The translations under genes were made by a program, and so were the position numbers. This document shows, piece by piece, positions 52,777 to 61,381 of a stretch of DNA of 64,000 nucleotides (positions are counted from its first letter, which is position 1; each line of letters begins with the position of its first letter). Under the pieces are notes generated by a model. It worked only from the letters and a program-made list of their open reading frames with translations. It searched no databases and was not told the DNA's origin. This DNA comes from Gaiellasilicea sp963802765 (GTDB lineage: Bacteria; Actinomycetota; Thermoleophilia; Gaiellales; Gaiellaceae): assembly GCA_963802765.1 (NCBI GenBank), contig CAWDJZ010000007.1, positions 124,001 through 188,000 of the forward strand, read 5' to 3'.

Positions 52777-54127
52777 CCGGAGACCGGCGTCCGCAAGGTG
52801 GAAAGCGTGAGTGTGATCGGGCCGATCGTCGCCGAGCCGGCGTCGGCGAAGCCGAGGTAGGCGAGCTGCCCGGGGGGCGAGGACGGGCCGACGACGACGC
52901 GCAGGCGCGTTCCGCGGGGGGCGTGGACGCAGTAGTTGGCGAGCGTGACGACGTTCCGTCCGCGCGTCGGCTTCACGCCGCCCTGGGCGACGATCCGGTT
53001 CCCGGCGAGCACGGTGACGACGAGGCGGGGATAGCGACTCAAGCTCGGCAGCGTGACGGTTGCCGTGCCGCCGCCCCAGCTCTCGAGCGGCGTCCCGAGC
53101 GGCGCGGTGCGACGCGACAGGAGTCCGCTGCCGCTGATCGTCGAGCTGCCTGTGAGGACGAACTTGCGGCTGGCCGTCGGCTGGGACGTTCGCGAACGAC
53201 CGCCTGCCTCCGTTCTGCGCGGCGATCGTCACCCTCGGCTTCGCGTCGACGGGCCCGCTGCCCTTCAGGTGCCGGTCGAACCAGGCGCGGCCCTCGGAGA
53301 GCACGTAGGCGATGTCGGGGCCCGGGAACGTCGACGGCGTGTGCCCGAACGTGCCGACGTAGAGTCGCTTCGGCCCCGCGAGCCGCGCGTAGGCGCGCGT
53401 CGCCTGCGAGAGGTCGAAGGCGAAGTCGGCGCGCCCCTGGAAGAGGTAGACCGGCGTGCGGATCGAGCCCGCCTTCGGCAAGCACGGAGCGTTCGGCCGC
53501 GAGCTTGCGGATGGCCGTCGGATCGGAGCTCTGCACCGCCGCGTCCCGCAGGCGTGCGATCAGCGGCGACCGGGCGGAGACGGACGCCGCGAACCCGGCG
53601 ACGATGCCCGAGCGGGCGAGGTTCTGCGGCCAGAGGGCGTCGTAGAGCGAGGTCCACGTCTCGACCACCTCGGCTGCGGCGAACGGCACGCCTGCGGCGA
53701 GCGCGTTCCAGACCTGGCCGCCGCCGTAGGAGATTCCCCAGGCGCCGATCCTCGTGTCGTGGACCTCGGGACGCCGGGCGAACATGTTCCTGAGCAGCCG
53801 CAGGTCGGCGACCTCGCGCGGGCCTGCGAGCGTGACCTCGCCGCCCGAGGCGCCGTGGCCGCGAGCGTCGTAGGCGAGCACGGCGTAGCCCGCGGCGGCG
53901 AACTGCGACGAGATCGGGTCGACCGAGCCGCGCGTCCCGGCGAGCCCGTGCAGGACGACGACGCCCGGCCAGCCGCCGGCCGGCGCCGTGCCGTCCGGCG
54001 TGTAGCGCGTGACCGCGATCACGACTCCGTCCTCCATCGTCTCGACCCCCTCCTCCTTCGAGAACGCGGAAGCGGGCGCGGCGAAGGCCAGCGCGAAAAG
54101 GGTTGCGAAGAGGAGGCGCCGCAGCAC
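52773..54127 (-). CDS. CocE/NonD-type secreted alpha/beta hydrolase, frameshifted
   Basis: Signal peptide LLFATLFALAFAAPASAFSK. Hydrolase domain: VVVLHGLAGTRGSVDPISSQ, AYDARGHGASGG, GAWGISYGGGQVWNALAAG (nucleophile Ser), then after a shift near 53480 VYLFQGRADFAFDLSQA (Asp) and YVGTFGHTPST (His). After another shift near 53180 to 53050 the C-terminal jelly-roll reads RYPRLVVTVLAGNRIVAQGG to the stop, as in X-Pro dipeptidyl peptidases. About 451 residues restored. Substrate could be a peptide or ester. Confidence 0.78.
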
Positions 54128-54170
54128 GCACGGACGGTAGCCGACTCCTGCGCTCCCTACAATCCCGCGC

Positions 54171-54989
54171 ATGGACGAGCGGCCGATCGGCGTCTTCGAC
54201 TCGGGCGTTGGCGGCCTGACGGTGCTGCACGAGTGCCTCGTCACCCTCCCGCACGAGGACTTCGTCTACCTGGGCGACGGCGCCCGGCTCCCGTACGGCC
54301 CGCGCCCGCTCGGCGAGCTGCGCCGGTTCGCGCACGAGATCGGCTCCTTCCTGGAGGGGCAGGGCGTCAAGCTCGTCGTCGTCGCGTGCAACTCGGCGAC
54401 CGCCGCCGCGCTGCCGGACCTCCAGACTGGGCTGCGCGTCCCCGTCGTGGGCGTGATCGCGCCGGAGGCGCACGCGGCCGTGCAGGCAACGCGGAACCGC
54501 CGGATCGGGCTGCTCGCCACGCAGGCGACCGTCTCGAGCGGCCGCTACGCCGAGCTCGTCCACGCTCTCGACGCGGGCGTGGAGGTGATCCCGGTCGCCT
54601 GCCCGCGGCTCGTCCCGCTGATCGAGGCGGACGATCCGTTCTCGGAGGAGACAACGGCGGCGGTGCGCGAGTACGCGGCACCGCTGAAGGCGGCCGGCGT
54701 CGACACGGTCATTCTCGGCTGCACGCACTACCCGCTCATCCGACCGATCCTGCAGCGAGTCTTCGGCCGCGACGTCACCCTCGTCTTCTCGGCGGAGGAG
54801 ACCGCGCGCGAGGTCGCCGAGACGCTCGCGCGGAAGCGGATCGAGAACGACCCTGCCCGCGAGGGGGGCTACCGCTTCCTGACCACCGGCGACGTCGACG
54901 CGTTCCGCACGATGGGCCGCCGCTTCCTCCAGCTCCCGATCGGCGAGGTCGAGCACGTCGAGCTCGCGCGCCTCGAGGCGGCCGCATGA
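54171..54989 (+). CDS. murI: Glutamate racemase
   Basis: Makes D-glutamate for peptidoglycan. Two catalytic cysteines: VVVACNSATAAAL and VILGCTHYPLI. N-terminal PIGVFDSGVGGLTVLHE and YLGDGARLPYGPRP are standard. 272 residues. Lies divergent from the secreted hydrolase and upstream of rph, mgtC and rdgB, a common neighbourhood (murI-rph-rdgB) in actinobacteria. Confidence 0.96.
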   Translation: MDERPIGVFDSGVGGLTVLHECLVTLPHEDFVYLGDGARLPYGPRPLGELRRFAHEIGSFLEGQGVKLVVVACNSATAAALPDLQTGLRVPVVGVIAPEAHAAVQATRNRRIGLLATQATVSSGRYAELVHALDAGVEVIPVACPRLVPLIEADDPFSEETTAAVREYAAPLKAAGVDTVILGCTHYPLIRPILQRVFGRDVTLVFSAEETAREVAETLARKRIENDPAREGGYRFLTTGDVDAFRTMGRRFLQLPIGEVEHVELARLEAAA

Positions 54990-55085
54990 GCCTCCTCACG
55001 TTCCTGGGGCGCCGCTCGCGCTGCGTAGGCCGGGGGCACAGTACGGTGGTACGGGCCGCCGGCTGGAGCGGCGCGAGCGGCGTCA

Positions 55086-55127
55086 GCCTTTCGCGGAGCC
55101 CGGCTCCGCCGGGCGGGAGCGAAAGGC
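55086..55127. repeat. Nested palindrome between murI and rph
   Basis: Outer arms GCCTTTCGC and GCGAAAGGC, inner arms CCCGGC and GCCGGG with TCC. It lies 11 bases before the rph start and could control rph expression or be a repeat element. Confidence 0.6.
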
Positions 55128-55137
55128 GGCCAGGGGC

Positions 55138-55850
55138 GTGAGGAATGACGGTCGCGCGAGGACGACGAGCTGCGGCCGCTCGACCTGATCCCCGACTTCG
55201 TCGAGCTGGCGCACGGCTCCGTCCTCTACTCGCAGGGCAAGACGCGCGTGCTCTGCACCGCGATGATCGAGGAGGGCGTGCCGCGGTGGCTCTACCGCTC
55301 CGGCCGCGGCTGGATGACCGCCGAGTACTCGCTTCTGCCCGCCTCGACCGGCGAGCGGGTCGCCCGCGAGGCGGCGAAGGGGAAGCAGGGCGGCCGCACG
55401 GTCGAGATCCAGCGGCTGATCGGGCGCGCGCTCCGCTCCGTCTGCGACCTCGAGGCGCTCGGCGAGCGGACGCTCTGGCTCGACTGCGACGTGATCCAGG
55501 CCGACGGCGGCACCCGCTGCGCCGCGATCTCGGGTGCGTACGTCGCCGCCCGCCGGGCGCTCGACCGCTTCGGGCTCTCGAAGACGCTGACCGGCCAGGT
55601 CGCGGCCGTGTCCGTCGGCGTCGTCGACGGGCGGGCGCTGCTCGACCTCGACTACGCCGAGGACTCGAGCGCCGAGACGGACATGAACGTCGTCATGACG
55701 GCCGACGGGCGGCTCGTGGAGGTGCAGGCGACGGCCGAGCGCGACCCGTTCACGCGCGAGGAGCTGGACGGGCTCCTCGACGTCGCGGCCGGAGGGCTGG
55801 AGGTGATCATGGCCGCGCAGGACGAGGCGGTCGCTCTGGAGCGTGCCTGA
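55138..55850 (+). CDS. rph: Ribonuclease PH, frameshift near the start
   Basis: Phosphorolytic 3'-5' RNase that trims tRNA 3' ends. GTG start gives VRNDGRA; a one-base deletion near 55158 then leads to DDELRPLDLIPDFVELAHGS. Continues with GKTRVLCTAMIEEGVPRW, SLLPASTGERVAREAAKGKQ, IQRLIGRALRSVCDL, WLDCDVIQADGGTRCAAISG and DLDYAEDSSAETDMNVVMT. 237 residues. Overlaps the mgtC-like gene. Confidence 0.9.
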
Positions 55851-56517
55851 GCTCTCGACAGCCGAGGCGCTGCTGCGGCTCCTCGTCGCCGCCGGGCTCG
55901 GGGGTGCGATCGGCCTCGAACGCGAGCTGCGCGACCACGAGGCGGGTTTCAGGACGCATCTGCTCGTCTCCCTCGGCGCCTGTGTCTTCACGCTCGTCTC
56001 GGCGTACGCGTGGACGGACTGGACGTTCTCGACGCCGGACGGCGTCGTCTTCGACCCGACGCGGATCGCGGCGCAGATCGTCACCGGGATCGGCTTCCTC
56101 GGCGCCGGGGCGATCATCGTGCGCGGCATCTCCGTCCGCGGCCTCACGACCGCGGCGACGCTCTGGGTCGTCGCCGCGATCGGCATGGCCGCAGGCACCG
56201 GCTACTACCCGGTCGCAGTCGGCGCGGCCGCGCTCGTGCTCGTCTCGCTCGGCCCGCTCAAGCTCGTCAGCAAGTCGCTCATATCCCGCGTGCGCCCCGA
56301 GGAGGCGGAGCTCGCGATCGTGCTCGCGCCCGAGGGCGACGGCTCGCGCGTGCTGGCCCTGATCGAGGAGCTCGGTGGAGAGGTGGACTCGGTCGAGTTC
56401 GGCGACGAGCGGACGGTCGACGTCGTGCTGCGCGCGTCACGCCGCTCCGAGTCGGCCCGTGTCGCGGAGCGCATCTCGAAGCTCGAGGACGTCGAGCGCG
56501 TGCAATGGCGCCCCTAG
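55843..56517 (+). CDS. MgtC/SapB-family membrane protein
   Basis: Five helices in the N-terminal half (LLVAAGLGGAIGLEREL, RTHLLVSLGACVFTLVSAYA, AAQIVTGIGFLGAGAIIVRG, GLTTAATLWVVAAIGMAAG). The GAIGLERE and GIGFLGAGAI motifs are diagnostic. A C-terminal ACT-like soluble domain (VRPEEAELAIVLAPEGDG, VEFGDERTVDVVLRA) is present. 224 residues. The family modulates ATP synthase or Mg homeostasis; here sits in the rph-rdgB operon. Confidence 0.88.
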   Translation: MPELSTAEALLRLLVAAGLGGAIGLERELRDHEAGFRTHLLVSLGACVFTLVSAYAWTDWTFSTPDGVVFDPTRIAAQIVTGIGFLGAGAIIVRGISVRGLTTAATLWVVAAIGMAAGTGYYPVAVGAAALVLVSLGPLKLVSKSLISRVRPEEAELAIVLAPEGDGSRVLALIEELGGEVDSVEFGDERTVDVVLRASRRSESARVAERISKLEDVERVQWRP

Positions 56518-56521
56518 AGCC

Positions 56522-57070
56522 TTGAGGGCGCTGCTTGCCTCGGGCAACAGGCACAAGCTGGAGGAGCTGCGGGCGGCCCTCCCGGGCTGGGAGCTGGAGC
56601 TCCTCCCGGCCAGCGGCTACCCGCCCGAGGACGGTGAGACGTACTACGACAACGCCCTCGGCAAGGCTCGGTTCGGCCGAGGAGCCGGTGACGCGGGCGC
56701 GTGGGTGCTCGGCGAGGACTCCGGAATCGAGGTGGCCGCACTCGACGGCGGGCCCGGGATCGCCTCGGCTCGCTGGGCCGAGGACGGCGTGACGCGGCTG
56801 CTCGCCGAGCTCGAAGGCGTCGTCGACCGCCGCGCCCGCTACGTCTGCGAGCTCGTCGCGCTGGCGCCCGACGGGACGGAGCGGCGCGGGACAGGGATCC
56901 TCGACGGCGAGGTCGCGACCGAGCGGCGCGGCGAGGAGGGGTTCGGCTACGACCCGATCTTCGTTCCCGCCGGCGAGGAGCGGACCGTCGCGGAGCTGGG
57001 GAACGCGTGGAAGCGCGCCAACTCGCACCGCGCACGGGCGGCGGCGGCGCTCTGCGCGGCCATGTCCTGA
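56522..57070 (+). CDS. rdgB: XTP/dITP diphosphatase (RdgB/HAM1)
   Basis: Cleaves non-canonical purine nucleotides. RALLASGNRHKLEELRAALP, DGETYYDNALGKARFG, WVLGEDSGIEVAALDGGPG, IASARWAEDG and EGFGYDPIFVPAGEERTVAE are all family blocks (the ARYAG analogue is ASARW). 182 residues. TTG at 56522 is the best start; RBS unclear. It ends before a cluster of intergenic repeats. Confidence 0.92.
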   Translation: MRALLASGNRHKLEELRAALPGWELELLPASGYPPEDGETYYDNALGKARFGRGAGDAGAWVLGEDSGIEVAALDGGPGIASARWAEDGVTRLLAELEGVVDRRARYVCELVALAPDGTERRGTGILDGEVATERRGEEGFGYDPIFVPAGEERTVAELGNAWKRANSHRARAAAALCAAMS

Positions 57071-57081
57071 CTGCCCGTGAT

Positions 57082-57266
57082 GGGTCCTGGCCCCGCCATG
57101 TCCCAGGCGGACATGAGGGGTCCTGGCCCCAACATGGCCCTTCCAGCTCAGTGAAGGGCGCGCTTTCGATGTCGCGTCCGCGCGGATGTGACCTGTGCGG
57201 ACACGCCGGGTCCTGGCCCCGCCACGTCCCTGACGGACGTGGGGGGTCCTGGCCCCGCCAGGTCCC
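57082..57266. repeat. Two tandem hairpin units built from GGGTCCTGGCCCC
   Basis: Four copies of GGGTCCTGGCCCC at 57082, 57118, 57208 and 57244. Copies 1 and 2 flank the stem CATGTCC / GGACATG (57097-57115); copies 3 and 4 flank CCACGTCC / GGACGTGG (57222-57242). Loops are CAGGC and CTGAC. Each unit spans about 50 bases. Fills most of the 198 bases between converging rdgB and yihY genes. Confidence 0.75.
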
Positions 57267-57268
57267 GT

Positions 57269-58084
57269 TCAGGCCAGGCCGGCGACTTCTTCCTCGTCGC
57301 GGCGCGCGTGCCACCAGTTGACCTCGGCGCCGAAGACGATCACGTTCGCCATCACGTAGAGCCAGACGAGCAGGAGCGCCGTGGCGCCGAGCGCCTGGAC
57401 GGCGACGACCTCACGCGACAGGCGGACGAAGAGCGGCAGCACCTGGAACGTCGCCTGAAGCAGGACGGCGGCGAGCGCGGCGCCCGGCCAGACCTCGCGC
57501 AGCGACAGCGGCACGTTCGTGAGTCGCTCGTACGCGAGCACGAGGAAGACGAAGACCGAGAGCGTCGAGAGGGTGGCCGAGAGCGTGTAGGCGACGATCC
57601 CGTTGCCGATGATGCCGGGCGCGAACCGCGTGAGCAGGTCGTAGCCGAAGGAGCCGAGGACGAGCCCTACCGCGAGCACGATGATCGAGCCGGCCATGAA
57701 CAGCGTCGCCAGGAACTTGCCGTGCAGGAAGGGGCGGTTCGGCCGGCCGTACACGATGTTGAAGGCGGACTCGAGCACGCTGAAGAGCGAGAGCGACGTC
57801 CAGAGGAGAAAGGAAGCACCGATCACGCCCAGCGCCGCGGCGTTCTCCCTGATCTCCTGCACGACCGTGACGATGTCGTCGATCGACTGCGACGGGAAGA
57901 GGTGCTCGAGGGTGTCGACCAGGTAGCTCGACTCCTCGGCACGCCCGGTCCAGCCCAGCACGGCGAGCGCGAGAAAGATCAACGAGACGGAAGAGAGCAG
58001 GCCGAAGTAGGCGATCATCGCGGCCAGGTGCGTGCCTCGGTCGGCGAAGAACTTGGCCAGGGGTTGCGCCAGCGGTCTGCGCAC
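57269..58084 (-). CDS. YihY/BrkB-family membrane protein
   Basis: Six to seven helices: YFGLLSSVSLIFLALAVLGW, VIGASFLLWTSLSLFSVLES, AFNIVYGRPNRPFLHGK, ATLFMAGSIIVLAVGLVLGS, VWPGAALAAVLLQATFQVLP, LGATALLLVWLYVMANVIVF and the end GAEVNWWHARRDEEE. These are the family hallmarks (formerly mis-called RNase BN). Function unknown, maybe transport. GTG at 58084; divergent from the roadblock-like gene. Confidence 0.88.
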   Translation of the reverse strand: MRRPLAQPLAKFFADRGTHLAAMIAYFGLLSSVSLIFLALAVLGWTGRAEESSYLVDTLEHLFPSQSIDDIVTVVQEIRENAAALGVIGASFLLWTSLSLFSVLESAFNIVYGRPNRPFLHGKFLATLFMAGSIIVLAVGLVLGSFGYDLLTRFAPGIIGNGIVAYTLSATLSTLSVFVFLVLAYERLTNVPLSLREVWPGAALAAVLLQATFQVLPLFVRLSREVVAVQALGATALLLVWLYVMANVIVFGAEVNWWHARRDEEEVAGLA

Positions 58085-58106
58085 TGCCGCAGTATCGTCA
58101 CCGGCG

Positions 58107-58499
58107 ATGGACGCCGTGGCCGCCCTCGCCGACCTGACCGAGATCTCGTCGCAGGTCGAGACGGCCGTGGTGCTCGACGACGCCGGTGCGGTGCTGGCTT
58201 CGACGCCAGACGACGCGGCGCGCGGCGAGCGGCTCGCCCGCGCGGGGCTCGACCTGCTCGCCGCGGGGCAGCGGCACTTCCAGGGAGACGAGCGGACGCT
58301 CACGCAGCTGGAGGTCGCGCTCAAGGAAGGGAGCGTCTTCGTGGTGCGCGACGGCGGTCGCAGCATCGTCGCGACGACCGGGGCAGGCCCGACGTCCGGG
58401 CTCGTCTTCTACGACCTCCGGACCTGCCTGCGGGCGCTGGACGAGCCGCCGCCGAAGCCGAAGCGAGCCCGGACGCGAAAGCCGAAGGCCGATGCGTAG
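58107..58499 (+). CDS. Roadblock/LC7-like domain protein
   Basis: About 130 residues. AVAALADLTEISSQVETAVV, LDDAGAVLASTPDDAARGER, LARAGLDLLAAGQRHFQGDE, LTQLEVALKEGSVFVVRDGG and IVATTGAGPTSGLVFYDLRT give the roadblock fold used with small GTPases or polarity proteins. Lys/Pro-rich tail. Coupled to a tiny membrane protein that overlaps its end. Confidence 0.7.
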   Translation: MDAVAALADLTEISSQVETAVVLDDAGAVLASTPDDAARGERLARAGLDLLAAGQRHFQGDERTLTQLEVALKEGSVFVVRDGGRSIVATTGAGPTSGLVFYDLRTCLRALDEPPPKPKRARTRKPKADA

Positions 58500-58668
58500 G
58501 ACCTTGGTGCTGGTCGCCGCCGTCGGGGGCTCGCTGCTCTACGCCGCCCGTCGCCGCCGCGGCCGCGAGCGGGTTCAGCTCCATTTCGACGACGGCTCGA
58601 CGGTGACGCTCGAGCAGGGCTCGGCCGCAGCGGACGAGCTGCTCGCCCTCGCTCGCGGCATCGTTTAG
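58492..58668 (+). CDS. Small membrane protein coupled to roadblock gene
   Basis: 58 residues: one helix RRTLVLVAAVGGSLLYAA, basic RRRRGR, then VQLHFDDGSTVTLEQGSAAA, a beta-like piece. ATG overlaps the previous gene in another frame. No function known. Next gene is pyrE two bases later. Confidence 0.65.
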   Translation: MRRTLVLVAAVGGSLLYAARRRRGRERVQLHFDDGSTVTLEQGSAAADELLALARGIV

Positions 58669-58670
58669 AG

Positions 58671-59270
58671 ATGGCTGATCGGCAGTTACCGCACTCCAAC
58701 CACCGATCAACATCTGAGGTGGACGAGCTCGGCACGCAGCTGCGCGAGCATGCGCTGCTCGAGGGCGATTTCCTGCTCCGCTCCGGCAAGCGGTCGAGCT
58801 GGTACCTCGACAAGTACCGCTTCGAGACGCTGCCGGAGCTGCTCGGCCCGCTGGGTGAGCGCCTGGCCGCGGCCGTCCGGGAGTACGAGCCGGAGGCGGT
58901 CCGGCTCGCCGGCCCCGCCCTCGGCGCTGTCGCGCTCGCGGCGTCGACCTCGCTCGCATCGGGGCTGCCGTTCGTGATCGTCCGCGACCGCGTCAAGGAG
59001 TACGGCACCGCGAATCGGGTCGAAGGCCCGTTCGAGCAGGGCGAGCTCGTGTGCCTGCTGGAGGACGTCGTCACCTCGGGGGGCGCGCTGGCGGAGGCCG
59101 TGGCTGCGCTCAGAGAGGAGGGCCTCGTGGTCCGGAACGCCGTCTGCGTCGTCGACCGGGAGGAGGGCGGGGCGGATGCACTGGCCCGCCTCGGCGTGCG
59201 TCTGCGGGCGCTCTACCGGGCCGGAGAGCTCCTGCCGACGGCAAAAACCGCCGCAAACCCGCATGGTTGA
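58671..59270 (+). CDS. pyrE: Orotate phosphoribosyltransferase
   Basis: Adds PRPP to orotate for UMP. ALLEGDFLLRSGKRSSWYLD, RLAGPALGAVALAASTSLAS, PFVIVRDRVKEYGTANRVEG (Lys of the flexible loop), and PRPP loop LVCLLEDVVTSGGALAEAV, where the first acid is Glu rather than Asp. About 199 residues with a polar leader; a start at a later codon is possible. pyrF lies 2 kb downstream. Confidence 0.9.
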   Translation: MADRQLPHSNHRSTSEVDELGTQLREHALLEGDFLLRSGKRSSWYLDKYRFETLPELLGPLGERLAAAVREYEPEAVRLAGPALGAVALAASTSLASGLPFVIVRDRVKEYGTANRVEGPFEQGELVCLLEDVVTSGGALAEAVAALREEGLVVRNAVCVVDREEGGADALARLGVRLRALYRAGELLPTAKTAANPHG

Positions 59271-59354
59271 GCCAAGAACCGTTGAGCCAGTCCGATGAGG
59301 CTGTTAGGGTTGCCCGCAAGTTTCCCGAACGTCCCCGACGAGGAGGAGTGGCAA

Positions 59355-59636
59355 GTGACCAAGCAGGAGTTCGTTGACGCGGTTGCATCGAGGGCGAATC
59401 TCTCCCGACGCGACGCAGGCGCCGCGGTGGACGCGGTCCTCGACACTGTGACCGACACGCTCAAGAAGCGCGATACGATCACGTTCACGGGTTTCGGCAA
59501 GTTCTCGACCAGCGAGCGCGCCGCGCGTGAGGGCGTCAACCCGCGCAACCCGAGCCAGAAGGTCCACATCCCGGCCGCCACCGTGCCGAAGTTCTCGGCC
59601 GGCAGCCAGCTGAAGGCAGCCGTCAAGGGCTCGTAG
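59355..59636 (+). CDS. HU-type DNA-binding protein
   Basis: 93 residues: TKQEFVDAVASRANLSRRDA, VDAVLDTVTDTLKKRDTITF, TGFGKFSTSERAAREGVNPR, NPSQKVHIPAATVPKFSAGS, which is the HU/IHF fold with the beta-ribbon GVNPRNPSQKV. GTG at 59355 has an AGGAGG-like site upstream. No Lys-rich tail as in mycobacterial HU. Followed by a canonical terminator. Confidence 0.95.
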   Translation: MTKQEFVDAVASRANLSRRDAGAAVDAVLDTVTDTLKKRDTITFTGFGKFSTSERAAREGVNPRNPSQKVHIPAATVPKFSAGSQLKAAVKGS

Positions 59637-59659
59637 CCCGGCTGCTCCTCCGAGAGCTC

Positions 59660-59702
59660 AAGGGCCGCACGCGTGTGGGACACCGTGCGGCCCTTTTCTT
59701 GT
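59660..59702 (+). terminator. Rho-independent terminator of the HU gene
   Basis: AAGGGCCGCACG (59660-59671) pairs with CGTGCGGCCCTT (59684-59695); inside, GTGT pairs with ACAC. TTTTCTT follows. This is the one textbook intrinsic terminator seen in the window. Confidence 0.9.
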
Positions 59703-59705
59703 GGC

Positions 59706-59734
59706 TTGCACGCGAACATATGTTCGCTTACGCT
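59706..59734 (+). promoter_or_regulatory. LexA box within a promoter
   Basis: CGAACATATGTTCG (59713-59726) matches the actinobacterial/Bacillus SOS box CGAAC-N4-GTTCG exactly and is palindromic. It lies between TTGCAC (59706-59711) and TACGCT (59729-59734), 17 bases apart, so LexA would block polymerase. The start point would fall on the GTG at 59741, i.e. a leaderless mRNA. Confidence 0.85.
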
Positions 59735-59740
59735 GGAGTC

Positions 59741-61372
59741 GTGCAGCTCTCGTTCGACGCCGCCGATCGCCTCGTCGAGCTCGTCCAGGCCAGGCACGGG
59801 CCGGTTCCGGCCGAGGACGCAGCGCGCGCTCTCTACGCGCTCCGCCACGTTCCGACCGGCCTCGCCCGATCGCTGCTCGACGACGTCGTGCTCGGCGACG
59901 CCCGCCTCGCCTGGCGGGGTGCGAACGTCGGGCTCGCGGAGGCACCGGGTGCGGGGGTCGCACTCGAAGCGGCGACCTACGTGGTCGTCGATCTTGAGAC
60001 GACCGGCCTCTCGCCCGGCGCATCAGCGATCTGCGAGATCGGCGCGGTCCGCGTACGGGCGCTCGAGCTCGCGGAGCGGTTCGAGACGCTCGTCAATCCG
60101 AAACGACCGCTGCCGGCGCCGATCGTGGCGCTGACGGGGATCGACCCCGGCGCGCTGCGGGGCGCACCGGCGGTCGACCTCGCTGTGCGACGCTTCCTCG
60201 AATTCGCGGGCGACGCGGTGCTCGTCGCCCACAATGCCCGCTTCGACGTCGGCTTCCTCGACCGCGAAGTCGAGCGGCTCACGGGCCGGCGGATCGCCGC
60301 GCCGGTCGTCGACACCGTCTGGCTCGCGCGCAGGTTGCTCGCGGGCCGCCTGCGCCGCGTCGGGCTCGCCTCGCTCGCACATTTCTTCGGCACCGCCACG
60401 AGGCCCTGCCATCGCGCGCTCCCGGACGCCGAGGCAACCGCCGAGATCCTGCTCGCGCTCCTCGGCCTGGCCCAGGAGCGCGGCGCGACGACGGTCTCCG
60501 ACCTCGTCGACCTCGCCGCGCCGCGGGCGCGCCGCCTTGCGGGAAAGCGCTTCCTCGCCGCAGGGGCGCCGCCCCGGCCCGGCGTGTATCTCTTCCGCGA
60601 CCGCCACGACCAGGTGCTCTACGTCGGCAGGGCCCGGGACGTGCGCGCGCGGCTGCGCTCGTACTTCGGCACCGGCAGGCAGCGGCCGGCGGTCGAGGCT
60701 GCGCTCGGCGCGGTCGAGCGGATCGAGTGGCGCGTGCTCGGGTCGGAGCTCGAAGCCGCGCTCGAGGAGCTGCGCCTGCTCCGCGAGCTGCGGCCGCCGG
60801 CGAACGCCCGCAGCGTGAGACCCGACCGCCACGTCTACCTGCGCCGTCGCGGCTCGGCCTGGTGTGTGACCGAGGCGCCTGGGCCGTACGGGCCGCTGAA
60901 GAGTCGCCGCCTCGCCGGCGCTGCTGCCCGCGCGCTCGGGGACTGGGACGGCGAGCCGGCCGAGGCGCTTCCCGGGCTCCGCGCCAAGCTGCGGCGGCTC
61001 TCGTCCGACCTCCGCTTCGAGGACGCGGGACGGCTTCGCGATCGGATTTCCGCGCTCGAGGAAGTCGTGGGGGCGCTTGCAGAGCTCGAGCGCCTTCGCG
61101 CGCTCGAGCTCTGCCTGCTCGTGCCCGCCGCCGACGAGGGCTTCCGGCGCGCGTTCTTCGTCAGCGGTGGCCGCATCGCCGCGACGCGGACCTTGCTCGC
61201 GGGCGAAGCCGGACGGGCCGAGGTCGAGGCGGGTCTCGCCGCAGCGGCGCGGGCCCAGGACTCGCTCCAGCCGGCCGACGCCGACGAGCTGCTCCTGATC
61301 GGCACCTTCCTCCGCCGGCCGCCGCCCGAGCTGGAGGTGGTGCCGCTGGCGACGCTCCGACGCGCTGCCTAG
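59741..61372 (+). CDS. DEDDh exonuclease fused to a UvrC-like GIY-YIG nuclease half
   Basis: N-terminal small helical part, then a DnaQ-like exonuclease (VVVDLETTGLSP Exo I, LVAHNARFDVGFLDREV Exo II, HRALPDAEATAEIL Exo III with the DEDDh His). From about residue 275 a GIY-YIG domain, PPRPGVYLFRDRHDQVLYVG, RARDVRARLRSYFGTG, and a UvrC-like region with a UVR-type helix pair (LRRLSSDLRFEDAGRLRDRI). 543 residues. Actinobacterial homologues are known as DEDD exonuclease/Cho-like proteins. The SOS box suggests a repair role after DNA damage. Confidence 0.88.
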   Translation: MQLSFDAADRLVELVQARHGPVPAEDAARALYALRHVPTGLARSLLDDVVLGDARLAWRGANVGLAEAPGAGVALEAATYVVVDLETTGLSPGASAICEIGAVRVRALELAERFETLVNPKRPLPAPIVALTGIDPGALRGAPAVDLAVRRFLEFAGDAVLVAHNARFDVGFLDREVERLTGRRIAAPVVDTVWLARRLLAGRLRRVGLASLAHFFGTATRPCHRALPDAEATAEILLALLGLAQERGATTVSDLVDLAAPRARRLAGKRFLAAGAPPRPGVYLFRDRHDQVLYVGRARDVRARLRSYFGTGRQRPAVEAALGAVERIEWRVLGSELEAALEELRLLRELRPPANARSVRPDRHVYLRRRGSAWCVTEAPGPYGPLKSRRLAGAAARALGDWDGEPAEALPGLRAKLRRLSSDLRFEDAGRLRDRISALEEVVGALAELERLRALELCLLVPAADEGFRRAFFVSGGRIAATRTLLAGEAGRAEVEAGLAAAARAQDSLQPADADELLLIGTFLRRPPPELEVVPLATLRRAA

Positions 61373-61381
61373 TCTTGCCTC

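Noticed and set aside
57082..57266. Possible CRISPR array
   Set aside because: Only four 13-base repeats with uneven spacing, paired around hairpins, and no cas genes.
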